A stretch of DNA of 64,000 bases from Leptolyngbya sp. Heron Island J (GCF_000482245.1 NZ_AWNH01000046.1:1-64000), one strand, 5' to 3'. Counted from the first letter of the stretch, positions 19,960 through 28,565 are shown. The notes: generated by a model from the sequence alone, not told the origin. Numbers and translations are program-made.

Positions 19960-20913
19960 CTATACCACTTTGAGGTTGGGGTATTGTGCAATAACCTCAT
20001 CATTGGTCAGGGTTTCACCACTCGCCTGTGGTGTCCACAAAACTTCAACTGCCATCAGTGAATCACTAGGAATTGCACCAATTTGGTTGAGAGCTTGATT
20101 TAAATCTTGATCAGAATTGACCTTGGGGATAGTTAGTTTACCCTGGGTAGCTACAATCACCGTTGCAATGATGTACTGGCCAGATTGTAGGGAGCTATCT
20201 GCGTCGGGTAATGTCGCGCTGTTGTTCCCAGATAGCTGGTTATTCACATTGGAGACAGCTTCGTGGCTAAATTTGCTGCGCTCGGTTAGGGCTAAGCGAT
20301 TAAATTCCACCTCGGCGGACGCTAGCTTGGTTTGAACGGTATCGGTATCTGCATAGGTCCAATATTCGGGGTGACGCAGCAGAGAAAGGGTGCTTTCTTG
20401 CAGCACTTTGGCCAATCCACTGGATGAGCTGGTGTCTGCGGAGGTGGCCAAACGGTTGAGATCATCCTGCAGGTGGCGTGCTTTAGCCAGTAGGCCGACC
20501 TGTAAACGAGCGACGGAAACCGTTGGATTTGGCGTGTAGGTTTCTCCCTCACCAATGCCTGTGGAGCGGAAACTGCGGACTAGGAAGGATGCGATCGCAA
20601 AAAACACCAGCAAGCTAAACAAGCCACCGCCACCAAACCCAAACAGCGGCATTATAAATGGAAACCCGAACCCAAAGCCGCCGCCAGGGTAGTAACCACC
20701 ACCGGACGGTCCCCTGTAGCTGCGTGGTGACGAATATGTGCGGCTCGGTCTAGGGGCTCTAAAACTGCCACCACCGATACGTCCACCTGCGCGAGCAGCC
20801 AAAGCGCCATCAGCCTGAGAAAAGACCAGAACAAATGCTAGGACACAGACCAAAAATGGCTTTAACAAGGGCCGTAGCCGAGACGTAAGTTGGGTCAGTT
20901 TAAATCGACTCAT
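19960..20913 (-). CDS. DUF1517 family membrane protein
   Basis: A 317-residue protein of the DUF1517 family found in cyanobacteria and plastids. It begins with a basic N terminus and a hydrophobic signal segment ending DGALAARAGG. A Gly/Ser/Arg/Tyr-rich stretch follows, then FGFGFPFIMPLFGFGGGG and a membrane helix (about 105-125), with a soluble C-terminal domain after that. The family has been linked to thylakoid or chloroplast envelope membranes, but I would not assign a biochemical role. It ends with its own strong terminator. Confidence 0.85.
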   Translation of the reverse strand: MSRFKLTQLTSRLRPLLKPFLVCVLAFVLVFSQADGALAARAGGRIGGGSFRAPRPSRTYSSPRSYRGPSGGGYYPGGGFGFGFPFIMPLFGFGGGGLFSLLVFFAIASFLVRSFRSTGIGEGETYTPNPTVSVARLQVGLLAKARHLQDDLNRLATSADTSSSSGLAKVLQESTLSLLRHPEYWTYADTDTVQTKLASAEVEFNRLALTERSKFSHEAVSNVNNQLSGNNSATLPDADSSLQSGQYIIATVIVATQGKLTIPKVNSDQDLNQALNQIGAIPSDSLMAVEVLWTPQASGETLTNDEVIAQYPNLKVV

Positions 20914-21080
20914 GATGCAGAGTGTAGAAAGACGCTTAGATAGCTCACCAAAAATGTAGCTACCTTTACTCTAACGTCTTTAGTTAGGTCAGACAGTGGC
21001 TTCAGGTAGGGGGGATTACCGCCCCAACCCAACGGAGCAGGCTTTTTCCAACTTTGGCAAGTTTTAACACTGGTTAACGA

Positions 21081-21308
21081 TTAACCGCCGCCCACAATCG
21101 TGACCACCTCTAATTGATCGTCTGTTTGCATCACCGTGGTTTCCCAAAATTGCCGATGCAAAATTTCACCGTTGTATTCCACCGCAACTAGGCGTGGGTC
21201 CATGTCTAACTGTTTTAGAAGTTGTGGCAACGTGGTACCCAGCGGGCAAGATTGCCGATTGCCATTAACCTGAAGGGAGATCAAGACGGAATCAGAGCTA
21301 CTGTGCAT
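21081..21308 (-). CDS. thiS: Sulfur carrier protein ThiS
   Basis: Ubiquitin-fold protein that carries sulfur as a C-terminal thiocarboxylate for thiazole synthesis in thiamine biosynthesis. The 75 residues end in the diagnostic GG (IVGGG), and the beta-grasp pattern (LISLQVNGN, LPQLLKQL, VAVEYNGEIL) is clear. It lies 17 bp downstream of thiE on the same strand, so it is probably the second gene of a thiE-thiS operon. The terminal residue pattern GGG rather than GG at the very end is common in the family. Confidence 0.93.
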   Translation of the reverse strand: MHSSSDSVLISLQVNGNRQSCPLGTTLPQLLKQLDMDPRLVAVEYNGEILHRQFWETTVMQTDDQLEVVTIVGGG

Positions 21309-21325
21309 GGGAAATTATAAAAACC

Positions 21326-22381
21326 TTATTCACCAAAATGCTGTTTGAACGCCTGGGTCGCCTGGGTCGGATCATCAGCCTGCATAATAGCCCGGACAAT
21401 GGCGATGCCTGGAGCGCCTGCCTCTCGAACGGTGGCCACATTGCTAAGATCAATGCCTCCAATGGCAAACCAGGGCATTGGAGCATGGTCCACAGCATAG
21501 CGAATGTAGTCGTACCCTGCGGCTGCTTTGCCGGGTTTGGTAGGGGTGGCATACACTGGGCCAACGCCAATGTAGTCAGCACCTTCATCAATAGCGCGGG
21601 CCATTTCTGCTGGATTTGTCGTCGATCTGCCCACAATGGGCAACGGCCCTAAAATAGTGCGAGCCGCCGCCATTGGTAAATCTTGTTGTCCCAAATGCAC
21701 TCCGTCTGCGCCGACTGCCGCTGCAATATCAACCCGGTCGTTAACAATAAACAAGGCGTTGTAGGCGTGGCAAAGCGCCTTTAACTTACTAGCCAGCTCT
21801 AAGCGCACCTCATCATCCGCGCTTTTTTCCCGATATTGAACAATATCAATGCCTCCCTTGAGCGCGGCTTCCACAGTTTCTAATAACCGCTCACTGGGGG
21901 AGGTGACCAAATAAGTCCGTGCCCTGGCCAATCGCTGTCGTAAGTCATGTCCCAGAAGTCTGCTTTCCAGGGTGTACAGCTTATAGCGCATCTGTTTTGC
22001 GCCGCTCGCCATTTCAGTCCCATAGAGCTTGCCATACTCTTCGAGTACGCGCAGGGCTTCCTGGACTCGACAGCAGTTGACCTGCACCACAGTGTCTAGG
22101 GTATCGCGCTGTTCTTCGTTGGGATGACTGAGAGCGGTGCCTGTGTCTCCAGGGGTGTCACGGCTTTGCCGCAGCTCATCGCTGTGCCAGCTCCCTAAGG
22201 TTTGCCGGAGATGTTTAATTTGTTCTGTGAGCACGGCATCATTAAGACCAAATCGGCACCATTCTTCAATAATCCGGAGACCTTCACGAGCCCGGTCTAG
22301 ATTGGCGTCTAAAATGCGACAGAGTACTTTCTGAGACTGGGGTGTAGCAATCGACTCAGGGGGCATAGATAGCATAGACAT
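21326..22381 (-). CDS. thiE: Thiamine-phosphate synthase with N-terminal cyanobacterial extension
   Basis: Couples hydroxymethylpyrimidine diphosphate and thiazole phosphate to thiamine phosphate. The 351-residue protein is the long cyanobacterial form. A helical N-terminal domain (about residues 20-145, starting ILDANLDRAREGLRIIEEW) is followed by the TIM-barrel synthase with VQYREKS, NDRVDIA, DGVHLGQQDLP and YIGVGPVYATPTK. Function of the N-terminal domain is not settled. The gene is followed by thiS. No TPP riboswitch core (CTGAGA or the THI box) was found upstream, so riboswitch control is not supported. Confidence 0.94.
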   Translation of the reverse strand: MSMLSMPPESIATPQSQKVLCRILDANLDRAREGLRIIEEWCRFGLNDAVLTEQIKHLRQTLGSWHSDELRQSRDTPGDTGTALSHPNEEQRDTLDTVVQVNCCRVQEALRVLEEYGKLYGTEMASGAKQMRYKLYTLESRLLGHDLRQRLARARTYLVTSPSERLLETVEAALKGGIDIVQYREKSADDEVRLELASKLKALCHAYNALFIVNDRVDIAAAVGADGVHLGQQDLPMAAARTILGPLPIVGRSTTNPAEMARAIDEGADYIGVGPVYATPTKPGKAAAGYDYIRYAVDHAPMPWFAIGGIDLSNVATVREAGAPGIAIVRAIMQADDPTQATQAFKQHFGE

Positions 22382-22725
22382 GAGGGCAAAGCCTTCCTAT
22401 CGTATCAGCTGTAAATTCAGGATCAGACCTTATGCTCACTATTTTGAGAGCGTGACATGAAAACCGACCCTGGAATTTAATAGAAATCTGTTGCCAGGGG
22501 TTGACAATTGTCCAAGCCCCTATCAAAATCTCAAAGCATAAAAACTTAGCCAGGTTTAAACAACCTAGCTAAGGCTAAATAACTTCAGCATTAACGACAT
22601 CCTGCTTCACGCACCTACCGCAGATTTTGCAGCACTAACCACAGATTTAGGAAGGTGAGCAGAGCGTCATCGCAAGCAGCTCGGAGAAGAGTATTCTCCC
22701 GAGCAACTGTCTGGTGGATTTGACG
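22382..22725. promoter_or_regulatory. Divergent region thiE / DUF1565 with three inverted repeats
   Basis: A 344-bp region between divergent genes. (1) 22497-22520: GGGG and CCCC flank a perfect 10-bp palindrome, GACAATTGTC at 22503-22512. (2) 22545-22556 with 22562-22573: a 12-bp stem with one mismatch and a five-base loop; on the minus strand it is followed by TTTTT, so it could act as an attenuator in the thiE leader. (3) 22679-22688 with 22694-22704: a stem of ten pairs with one bulge, ending 21 bases before the ATG of the DUF1565 gene. No gene is seen. Confidence 0.5.
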
Positions 22726-24504
22726 ATGAGCGCAACAAAAAAATATATGAAATCTGTGCAGGATACGCTGTTGCTGCTAGCCATGGCAGCCGTCATAACA
22801 ACACTCCCGGCTAATGCCCAGGAACCTTCTAATAGCTCTCGTGACCAATATGCGCTGAGTCAGGGGGCTCAAAACTATCGTGTGCTGCATGTTGATGCAG
22901 CGGCAGGGCACGATCAGCAGGGAGTTGGCAGTGTGGAACAACCCTACAGGACGATTACGCAAGCATTACGGATGGCCCCCGCCACTAGTACAGTAATTTT
23001 GTTAGCACCGGGCCACTATAGCCAAGAATCGGGTGAACATTTTCCTTTGCGTTTGCGACCTGGACTCACAATTCAAGGGAATGCAGGTGAAACTCGTAAC
23101 ACGATCATTGCTGGCGGTGGAGAGTTTCAGGATAGTGGCACTGCCAACTATGCCACCATTGTGACGACCGATCGCTCTGGGTTGGCGAATGTCACGGTGT
23201 CTAACCCCAAGGGAAGTGGCGTGTGGATTACGGCGGGTTCACCTGTGTTGCGCAGGGTGGCACTCGTGTCTAACGCTGTTTCTGGAGTCCAGGTCTCCAA
23301 TGGGGCTCCGGTGATTGAGAATAGCTACTTTCACCGTAACCACTATGGTTTGACCATTCAAGGAGATGGTCGTGCCATGGTGCGAGGTAACTATTTTGAA
23401 GCAACAGGCCGGGCTATTACTGTGGTGAGTCCAGCCACTCCAATCATTAATAACAATCGGATTGCTCGCAATGATGTGGGGATTGCCTTAAAGAATAATG
23501 CCCGTCCTCTCATAGAAGCGAATGTACTGGATGACAACCGACGTAATGGGGTGGTGGAAGTAGACACAGCTGTGGCAGTAGCGCCAGCAGCACCTGCTAA
23601 CCCTACGGATGTCATTGCCGTTAAGGTTGCAGCCGGTACCTATGAGTCGAATCCTCCGGCAGCAGTGGCGGTTCAAGAGCGAGCGGCGGTACTGATCAGA
23701 CCTGATGCTGAAACTGTTGAGCCTGAAGTCGCTGAGATGGAAACTGCTGTGGCTGTTATCCAGTCCGATACTGACTTGAATGCTGCTGCTGAGGCTGTGA
23801 CTGTAACGACTACGCCGACGGCGATACTAGAAGAGATAACGGATGTGGATGAAGCGGTTTTGGATGAGGCGATCTCAGATGAGGCGATCTCGGATGAATC
23901 GATTAGTGCGATCGCACCTGACAGACAACAGTTAGCAGCGGCATCGGTGGCACCAGCTCCGGTAACAACTGACAGGACAGCTGAGACCATGGCTACCGAT
24001 GATGCCATTCCTATAGCCATTGTTCCGGTAACGACACCCGATGAGAGTACCCCCCATAATTCACCCAGTCAGGAACGACGAGAAGGCGTTGCGAAACTTT
24101 TGGCTCGATTAAATAGTAGTCCTGTTCCTGACTCATCGCCGCCAACTGCAACCGTTGAATCCGCTCCTGATGTTGCTACTCCTGCTGCCCCCGCCGTTAG
24201 GGTGATCGACACTGGTGAGCGATTACCTGTACCATCGGTGGCGATTCCGAGTGGGCAGGGTTCCATGAGTCTGACTCCGCCAGGCACCACAGTAGCTCTA
24301 GCTGCCACATTTCGCTATCGTGTGCTGGTTGATATGGCAGATGCAGAGGCATTGCAGAGTTTGGTGCCTGATGCCTTTCGTACCCAGGTGGATGATCGCA
24401 TATTTATGCAGGCGGGTGCCTATGTAGACGAAGCAGATGCTCAAGAGCGATTAGATTGGCTCCGAGAGCATGGCATTGATGGGCAGGTCAATTTGAGAAA
24501 TTGA
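22726..24504 (+). CDS. Secreted DUF1565 beta-helix protein with SPOR-like C-terminus
   Basis: A 592-residue exported protein from the ATG at 22726 (a GTG at 22714 is also possible). The signal peptide ends ANAQ. Residues about 40-270 form a DUF1565/pectate-lyase-type right-handed beta helix with repeated short coils (typical NNRIARNDVGIAL, NARPLIEANVLDDNRRNG). A long Ala/Val/Thr/Glu-rich low-complexity linker (about 285-510) follows and includes a 5-residue tandem repeat. The last 65 residues (FRYRVLVD...IFMQAGAYVDEADAQERLDWL) resemble a SPOR peptidoglycan-binding domain. No lyase catalytic residues are evident. Probably a cell-surface or envelope protein; precise function unknown. Confidence 0.8.
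   Translation: MSATKKYMKSVQDTLLLLAMAAVITTLPANAQEPSNSSRDQYALSQGAQNYRVLHVDAAAGHDQQGVGSVEQPYRTITQALRMAPATSTVILLAPGHYSQESGEHFPLRLRPGLTIQGNAGETRNTIIAGGGEFQDSGTANYATIVTTDRSGLANVTVSNPKGSGVWITAGSPVLRRVALVSNAVSGVQVSNGAPVIENSYFHRNHYGLTIQGDGRAMVRGNYFEATGRAITVVSPATPIINNNRIARNDVGIALKNNARPLIEANVLDDNRRNGVVEVDTAVAVAPAAPANPTDVIAVKVAAGTYESNPPAAVAVQERAAVLIRPDAETVEPEVAEMETAVAVIQSDTDLNAAAEAVTVTTTPTAILEEITDVDEAVLDEAISDEAISDESISAIAPDRQQLAAASVAPAPVTTDRTAETMATDDAIPIAIVPVTTPDESTPHNSPSQERREGVAKLLARLNSSPVPDSSPPTATVESAPDVATPAAPAVRVIDTGERLPVPSVAIPSGQGSMSLTPPGTTVALAATFRYRVLVDMADAEALQSLVPDAFRTQVDDRIFMQAGAYVDEADAQERLDWLREHGIDGQVNLRN
23848..23907 (+). repeat. 15-bp tandem repeat, four copies, inside the DUF1565 gene
   Basis: Four in-frame 15-base units encode DEAVL, DEAIS, DEAIS, DESIS in the low-complexity linker. 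The two middle units differ at only one base, so slippage or recent duplication is likely. A HIP1 octamer follows directly at 23908. Confidence 0.8.
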
Positions 24505-24517
24505 ACGCTGACAGCCA

Positions 24518-26272
24518 TTAAAAAATCACATCTAGCTCAAAATCCTGTAAATCTAAGGTATGAAGCGCACTCACGCCAGTTGGTTTGTCTTGCCATGTAG
24601 CAACCAATAGCTCATGGGAACTCCAGGCGGTCACCGCAGTCACTGCGGCTGGTCCCTGAATCCCACCAATTGTGGAGAAATCACGATCCAGCAACTGTAT
24701 CCGTCCCTCCCTATTGCTAAAGAGATAGCCCAGGGGTAAGTCCAGCATAAAAGTAGGGCAAATATCTAAAATCAAGCGGGTCATACGCAGAGGCTTCAGG
24801 GTCAGAATAATCACTGTATGAGGCTCATTTACGTCGATCGCCAGCCACTGATGAGGCTGTTGCATGGGAGTTAACTGTCGTAGAGTAATACCCAAATCTA
24901 GGCATGTGAGGTACATGCCTTGTCGGTTCCATAGCAATAGCTGACTACCGGCTTGTTTAGAGCTAACTAAGATGGCGATATGACCGTCATCAAGTGCCAG
25001 CACTTGATTAATATCCAGGTCTGGTGGCAGTGGTCGACGGGCAGGCACCTGGTTTGACTGGCGCAGTTGCGTAATGGTCAGTTGTTTGGTGCTGGGGCTA
25101 ACCGTAGCTACCCAACGATGGTGAGGTGCAACGGCGACCAGCGACGGTGTGGGCCAATGGCTTAGGGGCGTCAGAGCAGTGGGGGTAGAGCCACGCCAAA
25201 GCGTGTAGGGTGTACTCACTAGTAACCCGGTTTTGTGTGAATATATGCCCTGAATTGGACCATCTAAACTTTGCTCAGAAATAGTGAGGGATGGCGGCTG
25301 TAAGATGCTTAATTGAGGGCCACAGGCAATCAGGGTCTGGGAGTCTGCAGCGGTTCCGTTTGTCAGTGTGGCTGAATACTGCTTGAGGTGATGTACGGGG
25401 TGAGTCAAGCTGTAGGTGGGGAGACCCCGATAGGGATGGTAGATGATCGGCTCGGCTCTGTCCGGTAAGGTTAGCTCTGCACTCAGGGGATCGACCTGTT
25501 GCAAATCTGCTAACATTTCAGCCGCAGTTGGATATCGACGGGCTGGTAATTTCTCTAAAGCTTTATTGATGATTTGTCTTAGCGGTTTGCTGAGGTGATC
25601 GACTGTGGGTACGGGCTGGTTAAGGTGGGCTGATTGTAAGGCTGTAGGAGTGCCTGTAAACGGTCGTTGTCCTACCAAGAGTTCGAATAGCATGATGCCC
25701 ACGGCATACACGTCTGCCGTGGGAGCATACTGACGATAAAAGCGTTCTGGAGCCATGTAGGCAGGAGAGCCTGTTTGACCTGACCCTTTATGGTTAGGCA
25801 GTTCTTGGACCAATCTGGCAATGCCAAAGTCAGAAATCTTGGCTCGCCAGCGGCTGCCACAGTAGCTGAGTAAAATATTTTCGGGTTTGATGTCGCAATG
25901 GATGACTCCTTGCTGGTGAGCGTGGGCTAACCCACGCAGGACATCTGATACCAGGGTGAGGATGTCAGCCAGGCTTAAAGGATTGAGCATGTGCGATCGC
26001 AAAGTTCCCCCCGCACAGTACTCCAATATTAACTGTCGACCATCCTCAGCATGTTCTAGTGCATGGCAAGCCACAATATTGGGATGGGAAAGACTTAATA
26101 AACAGTGCAGCTCTCGCAAAAACGCATGGGTAGATAAGCTATGGCGATGAACATATTTAATCGCCACCAGCTGTCCTGTTTTGCGATGAACTCCACAATA
26201 CACACGCCCAAACTGACCGTTGCCAACCAGTCCTAACAGGCGATAGCTAGACCGCTGATGGATAATTTTCAC
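24518..26272 (-). CDS. Ser/Thr protein kinase with C-terminal beta-propeller-like domain (SpkG-like)
   Basis: Hanks-type kinase in residues about 10-270. Seen are the glycine loop GNGQFGRVYCG, the ATP-binding lysine K39 in VAIKYV, the catalytic loop HCDIKPENILL, DFG in KISDFGIA, and the activation segment GSPAYMAPERF. The catalytic-loop Arg of HRD is replaced by Cys, making it a non-RD kinase. Residues about 300-584 show repeated strands of WD/YVTN type with no membrane helix, probably a regulatory propeller. The GTG start at 26272 is assumed. It ends a cluster that resembles slr0144-slr0152 of Synechocystis, where the last gene encodes the kinase SpkG; that equivalence is from synteny and memory. 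Confidence 0.85.
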   Translation of the reverse strand: MKIIHQRSSYRLLGLVGNGQFGRVYCGVHRKTGQLVAIKYVHRHSLSTHAFLRELHCLLSLSHPNIVACHALEHAEDGRQLILEYCAGGTLRSHMLNPLSLADILTLVSDVLRGLAHAHQQGVIHCDIKPENILLSYCGSRWRAKISDFGIARLVQELPNHKGSGQTGSPAYMAPERFYRQYAPTADVYAVGIMLFELLVGQRPFTGTPTALQSAHLNQPVPTVDHLSKPLRQIINKALEKLPARRYPTAAEMLADLQQVDPLSAELTLPDRAEPIIYHPYRGLPTYSLTHPVHHLKQYSATLTNGTAADSQTLIACGPQLSILQPPSLTISEQSLDGPIQGIYSHKTGLLVSTPYTLWRGSTPTALTPLSHWPTPSLVAVAPHHRWVATVSPSTKQLTITQLRQSNQVPARRPLPPDLDINQVLALDDGHIAILVSSKQAGSQLLLWNRQGMYLTCLDLGITLRQLTPMQQPHQWLAIDVNEPHTVIILTLKPLRMTRLILDICPTFMLDLPLGYLFSNREGRIQLLDRDFSTIGGIQGPAAVTAVTAWSSHELLVATWQDKPTGVSALHTLDLQDFELDVIF

Positions 26273-26313
26273 ATCACTGCATCCGTTGCGTTCGTTGACC
26301 CGCCAGCACGCCG

Positions 26314-26979
26314 CTATGCTCCCTGCGCTACCAGTAGATTCATGATCTCATTATGGGAAAGGCCCTGCTTTACACCGGTTTCTGCCAGAGTTAACCGCTC
26401 TTTAAGACCCAGGACAAAACAATTTTCTTCAGCTCCTAGGGATTCACATTCCGTTTGCACACAGTGCAGTGTTTGATCACTCAACGCACTAAAAAAGGCT
26501 TGTAATGCTCCCATCTCCAGAAAACCAACAGGTTGCTCTAACTTAGGTGCGTAGTAAATAAACGCCGATGACCGAATTTTAACAACTAAAAAACCTTGAG
26601 ACTGATAGGTCTTATCCAGGCTAATCTGGCCCCAGCCGTGGGTGACCCAACATTGCTGCAGGGCTTGCATAAATTCAGCCATCGATAAGCTTAATATCGA
26701 CCGATTGTGATAATCAGTCAGCTCTTCACAAAAGCGAGTATAAAAGTTTTTACCCCACCAGCGTCCGCAGTTGTATAGCACTAGCATGGCCGCCTGACCA
26801 GTTTCATTGTCCAACCCTGAATAAATCGCCCGAATGAGCGTACTCGGCAGTGCCAACAAGCGGTCACCCCGGCGATTTTCCAACAACCCCAGCTCTAGAG
26901 TGCCGTGCACGTATACATCACTAGCAAAATAGTTAGCCGTCAGGTTATTGTCTGCAAGTAAGTCGGCTACTAACACCAT
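26314..26979 (-). CDS. V4R-domain protein (second of two in cluster)
   Basis: 221 residues from the ATG at 26979, which has an AGGA element upstream; a TTG at 27057 would add 26 residues. The protein resembles the V4R (4-vinyl reductase, XylR/BchJ) small-molecule-binding domain. Features are the GLDNETGQAAMLVLYNCGRWWGK helix region, a WGQI segment and the C-terminal pattern HCVQTECESLGAEENC, with three spaced cysteines. No membrane segment. In Synechocystis the comparable gene (slr0147) belongs to an operon that helps photosystem II assembly; this is inferred from gene order. It lies 41 bp upstream of the kinase gene. Confidence 0.75.
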   Translation of the reverse strand: MVLVADLLADNNLTANYFASDVYVHGTLELGLLENRRGDRLLALPSTLIRAIYSGLDNETGQAAMLVLYNCGRWWGKNFYTRFCEELTDYHNRSILSLSMAEFMQALQQCWVTHGWGQISLDKTYQSQGFLVVKIRSSAFIYYAPKLEQPVGFLEMGALQAFFSALSDQTLHCVQTECESLGAEENCFVLGLKERLTLAETGVKQGLSHNEIMNLLVAQGA

Positions 26980-27071
26980 CTTGACGTATTTCCTAAAGGG
27001 CCTTCTACAAACATGACACCCGTTTGAGCAAATTCTATCATCGGAGAGTTTCCTCAAACAGAGCAGCGCGT

Positions 27072-27545
27072 CTACTCCTCAGCCTGTAACAGCTGCTGGG
27101 CAGCTTCTAGCGCGGGTTTAAGTAGGGCAAACTGTGAATCAGTCAGGAGCCTGGGTAGCTGTTGATTGAGGTAACGCTGCAGGATGGTATCAATGGCTTG
27201 GGTCTGGTAAACCGATACCATGGTTGGCAGCCATCCTTCTAACCGCCGCCGTCCTAGATTGACATCATCTGCCAGCATACCTAGGGCTGCGTAGCGTAAA
27301 ATCAGAATCGTTTGTTTAATGCTTTGTTCTAGAGAACTTTGATTCTCCTTTAGCTCAGCTGGGAGTCGATCCACCAATTCTTGAAGCAGATTCACCTCCC
27401 ACTCACGCAGCTGACGATAGGCTCGAACCCGATCCGCTAGGCTGCCAACATACCGACCAAGGTTACTCAATTCCTGAGCTGTAAGATAGCTTCTATCGGG
27501 TTGCAGCTCAATCTGCCGCAAAATGTGTTGGCTGGGAGTTGTCAT
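27072..27545 (-). CDS. Phycobilisome-fold protein without bilin cysteine (157 aa)
   Basis: All-helical protein with the globin-like phycobiliprotein pattern: YLTAQELSNLGRYVGSLADRVRAY near the N terminus, then ILRYAALGMLADD, which aligns with the phycobiliprotein helix ...LRYATYAMLAGD. The residue that corresponds to the chromophore-binding cysteine (Cys84 in phycocyanin) is Ser75, so it should not bind a bilin through a thioether. Start ATG 27545 is chosen over a TTG nine bases upstream. It lies between the small acidic protein and the second V4R gene; slr0146 is the likely Synechocystis counterpart by order. Role in pigment-protein assembly is inferred. Confidence 0.72.
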   Translation of the reverse strand: MTTPSQHILRQIELQPDRSYLTAQELSNLGRYVGSLADRVRAYRQLREWEVNLLQELVDRLPAELKENQSSLEQSIKQTILILRYAALGMLADDVNLGRRRLEGWLPTMVSVYQTQAIDTILQRYLNQQLPRLLTDSQFALLKPALEAAQQLLQAEE

Positions 27546-27597
27546 GGTGATCAATGGGCAGTTTTTATCCAGAACCTGGGACAGACGACCGCCTGAC

Positions 27598-27888
27598 CTA
27601 GAACAATGCCGACAGGTCCTCCAGGGTCAGGGTATCGTCTTCTATTGAGACGATATCGTCATCTCTAATGGGAGCCCAGTCATCAGCGGGTATAGATGCT
27701 GTTGTACCCTGCCAAGGAAATGTACCAAAAAATTGCCCAACTGTTTCATAGGGAGGGAGTATGGCGGCATCATCCAGATCTAGCAAGACGCTCCCATACC
27801 AATTGATTTGTTGAAAAAATTCGCCGACTGAGATCGTTTCTGCTGGTTGACTATCCAGCCTATACGGGGTTGGAAGGCTACCCATCAT
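27598..27888 (-). CDS. Small acidic protein of the V4R/phycobilisome-like cluster
   Basis: A 96-residue acidic protein with no recognised domain; the C-terminal third is rich in Asp and Glu (DDWAPIRDDDIVSIEDDTL). Its start overlaps the stop of the upstream V4R gene by four bases (ATGA), so it is translated in a coupled way and is very likely real. By position it corresponds to slr0145 in Synechocystis. There is no signal peptide or membrane helix. An adaptor role is possible but unproven. Confidence 0.7.
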   Translation of the reverse strand: MMGSLPTPYRLDSQPAETISVGEFFQQINWYGSVLLDLDDAAILPPYETVGQFFGTFPWQGTTASIPADDWAPIRDDDIVSIEDDTLTLEDLSALF

Positions 27889-28565
27889 AATGAGTCTCCA
27901 GAACGCAGCCGGTTTTCGATATCACTGGCTGTTGCTCCTTCGTTCAGCCAAAATGCTGCTGCATCAATGCGATCCTTGGCTCCCAATAGAAACTTACAGT
28001 AGGTTTCGCCCATGGAATAACACTGAATCTCGATACAGCTCAGTTGCTTACGAACCATTTCGGTGAAAAAGCCTGCATAGAGGCCTGCATAGAGATAGCA
28101 GACGGGTTTACCAACATCTCCCAGGGTTCGCGCTACGGCTGAGTCAAATAGGTTGATAAACATAAACCCTTGGGTGCGGTCGGCCATGTCGATTTCCCAA
28201 CGTCCCCAGCCTTGGGCTGTAAAAGGCCACCACCAGGTTTCTAACAAAAACATCAGGTTAGCTTGCTGTGGACTCACGTTATACTCACGTTCAAACCATT
28301 GGTCAAAAAATTGTGAGTCTTGCTTACCCCATTCCAATCCGATGGAATACATGACAGCGGCTGAGGCTGCTCCAACTTCTTCCTCTAATCCTTCTAACAG
28401 GCCGATGATAAAGTCTTCGCTGGTGAGGATGTTACGGCTGCCATTCCAGTCAGAAATAGTGCCTTCTGAACCATTGAACTGAAAGAAATCGGAAAACTTA
28501 TAGTGGTTATGCTTTTGGGGGTATTGCTGATGCAGCTTGTGGGAATGAACCGACGGGGTGTCCAT
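27885..28565 (-). CDS. V4R-domain protein (first of two in cluster)
   Basis: A 226-residue protein related to the other V4R protein of the cluster. The shared features are the region EEEVGAASAAVMYSIGLEWGK, the WGRWEID segment and a C-terminal cysteine pattern (SCIEIQCYSMGETYC), followed by a phenylalanine/leucine strand and a C-terminal helix. V4R domains are thought to bind small hydrophobic or tetrapyrrole-like molecules. slr0144 of Synechocystis is the expected counterpart. It overlaps the next gene by four bases and follows the phycobilisome-like gene by 37 bp. Confidence 0.78.
   Translation of the reverse strand: MDTPSVHSHKLHQQYPQKHNHYKFSDFFQFNGSEGTISDWNGSRNILTSEDFIIGLLEGLEEEVGAASAAVMYSIGLEWGKQDSQFFDQWFEREYNVSPQQANLMFLLETWWWPFTAQGWGRWEIDMADRTQGFMFINLFDSAVARTLGDVGKPVCYLYAGLYAGFFTEMVRKQLSCIEIQCYSMGETYCKFLLGAKDRIDAAAFWLNEGATASDIENRLRSGDSL

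Noticed and set aside
22382-22713. TPP riboswitch upstream of thiE
   Set aside because: Neither the CTGAGA element nor the THI-box core was found on the minus strand; only plain hairpins are present.
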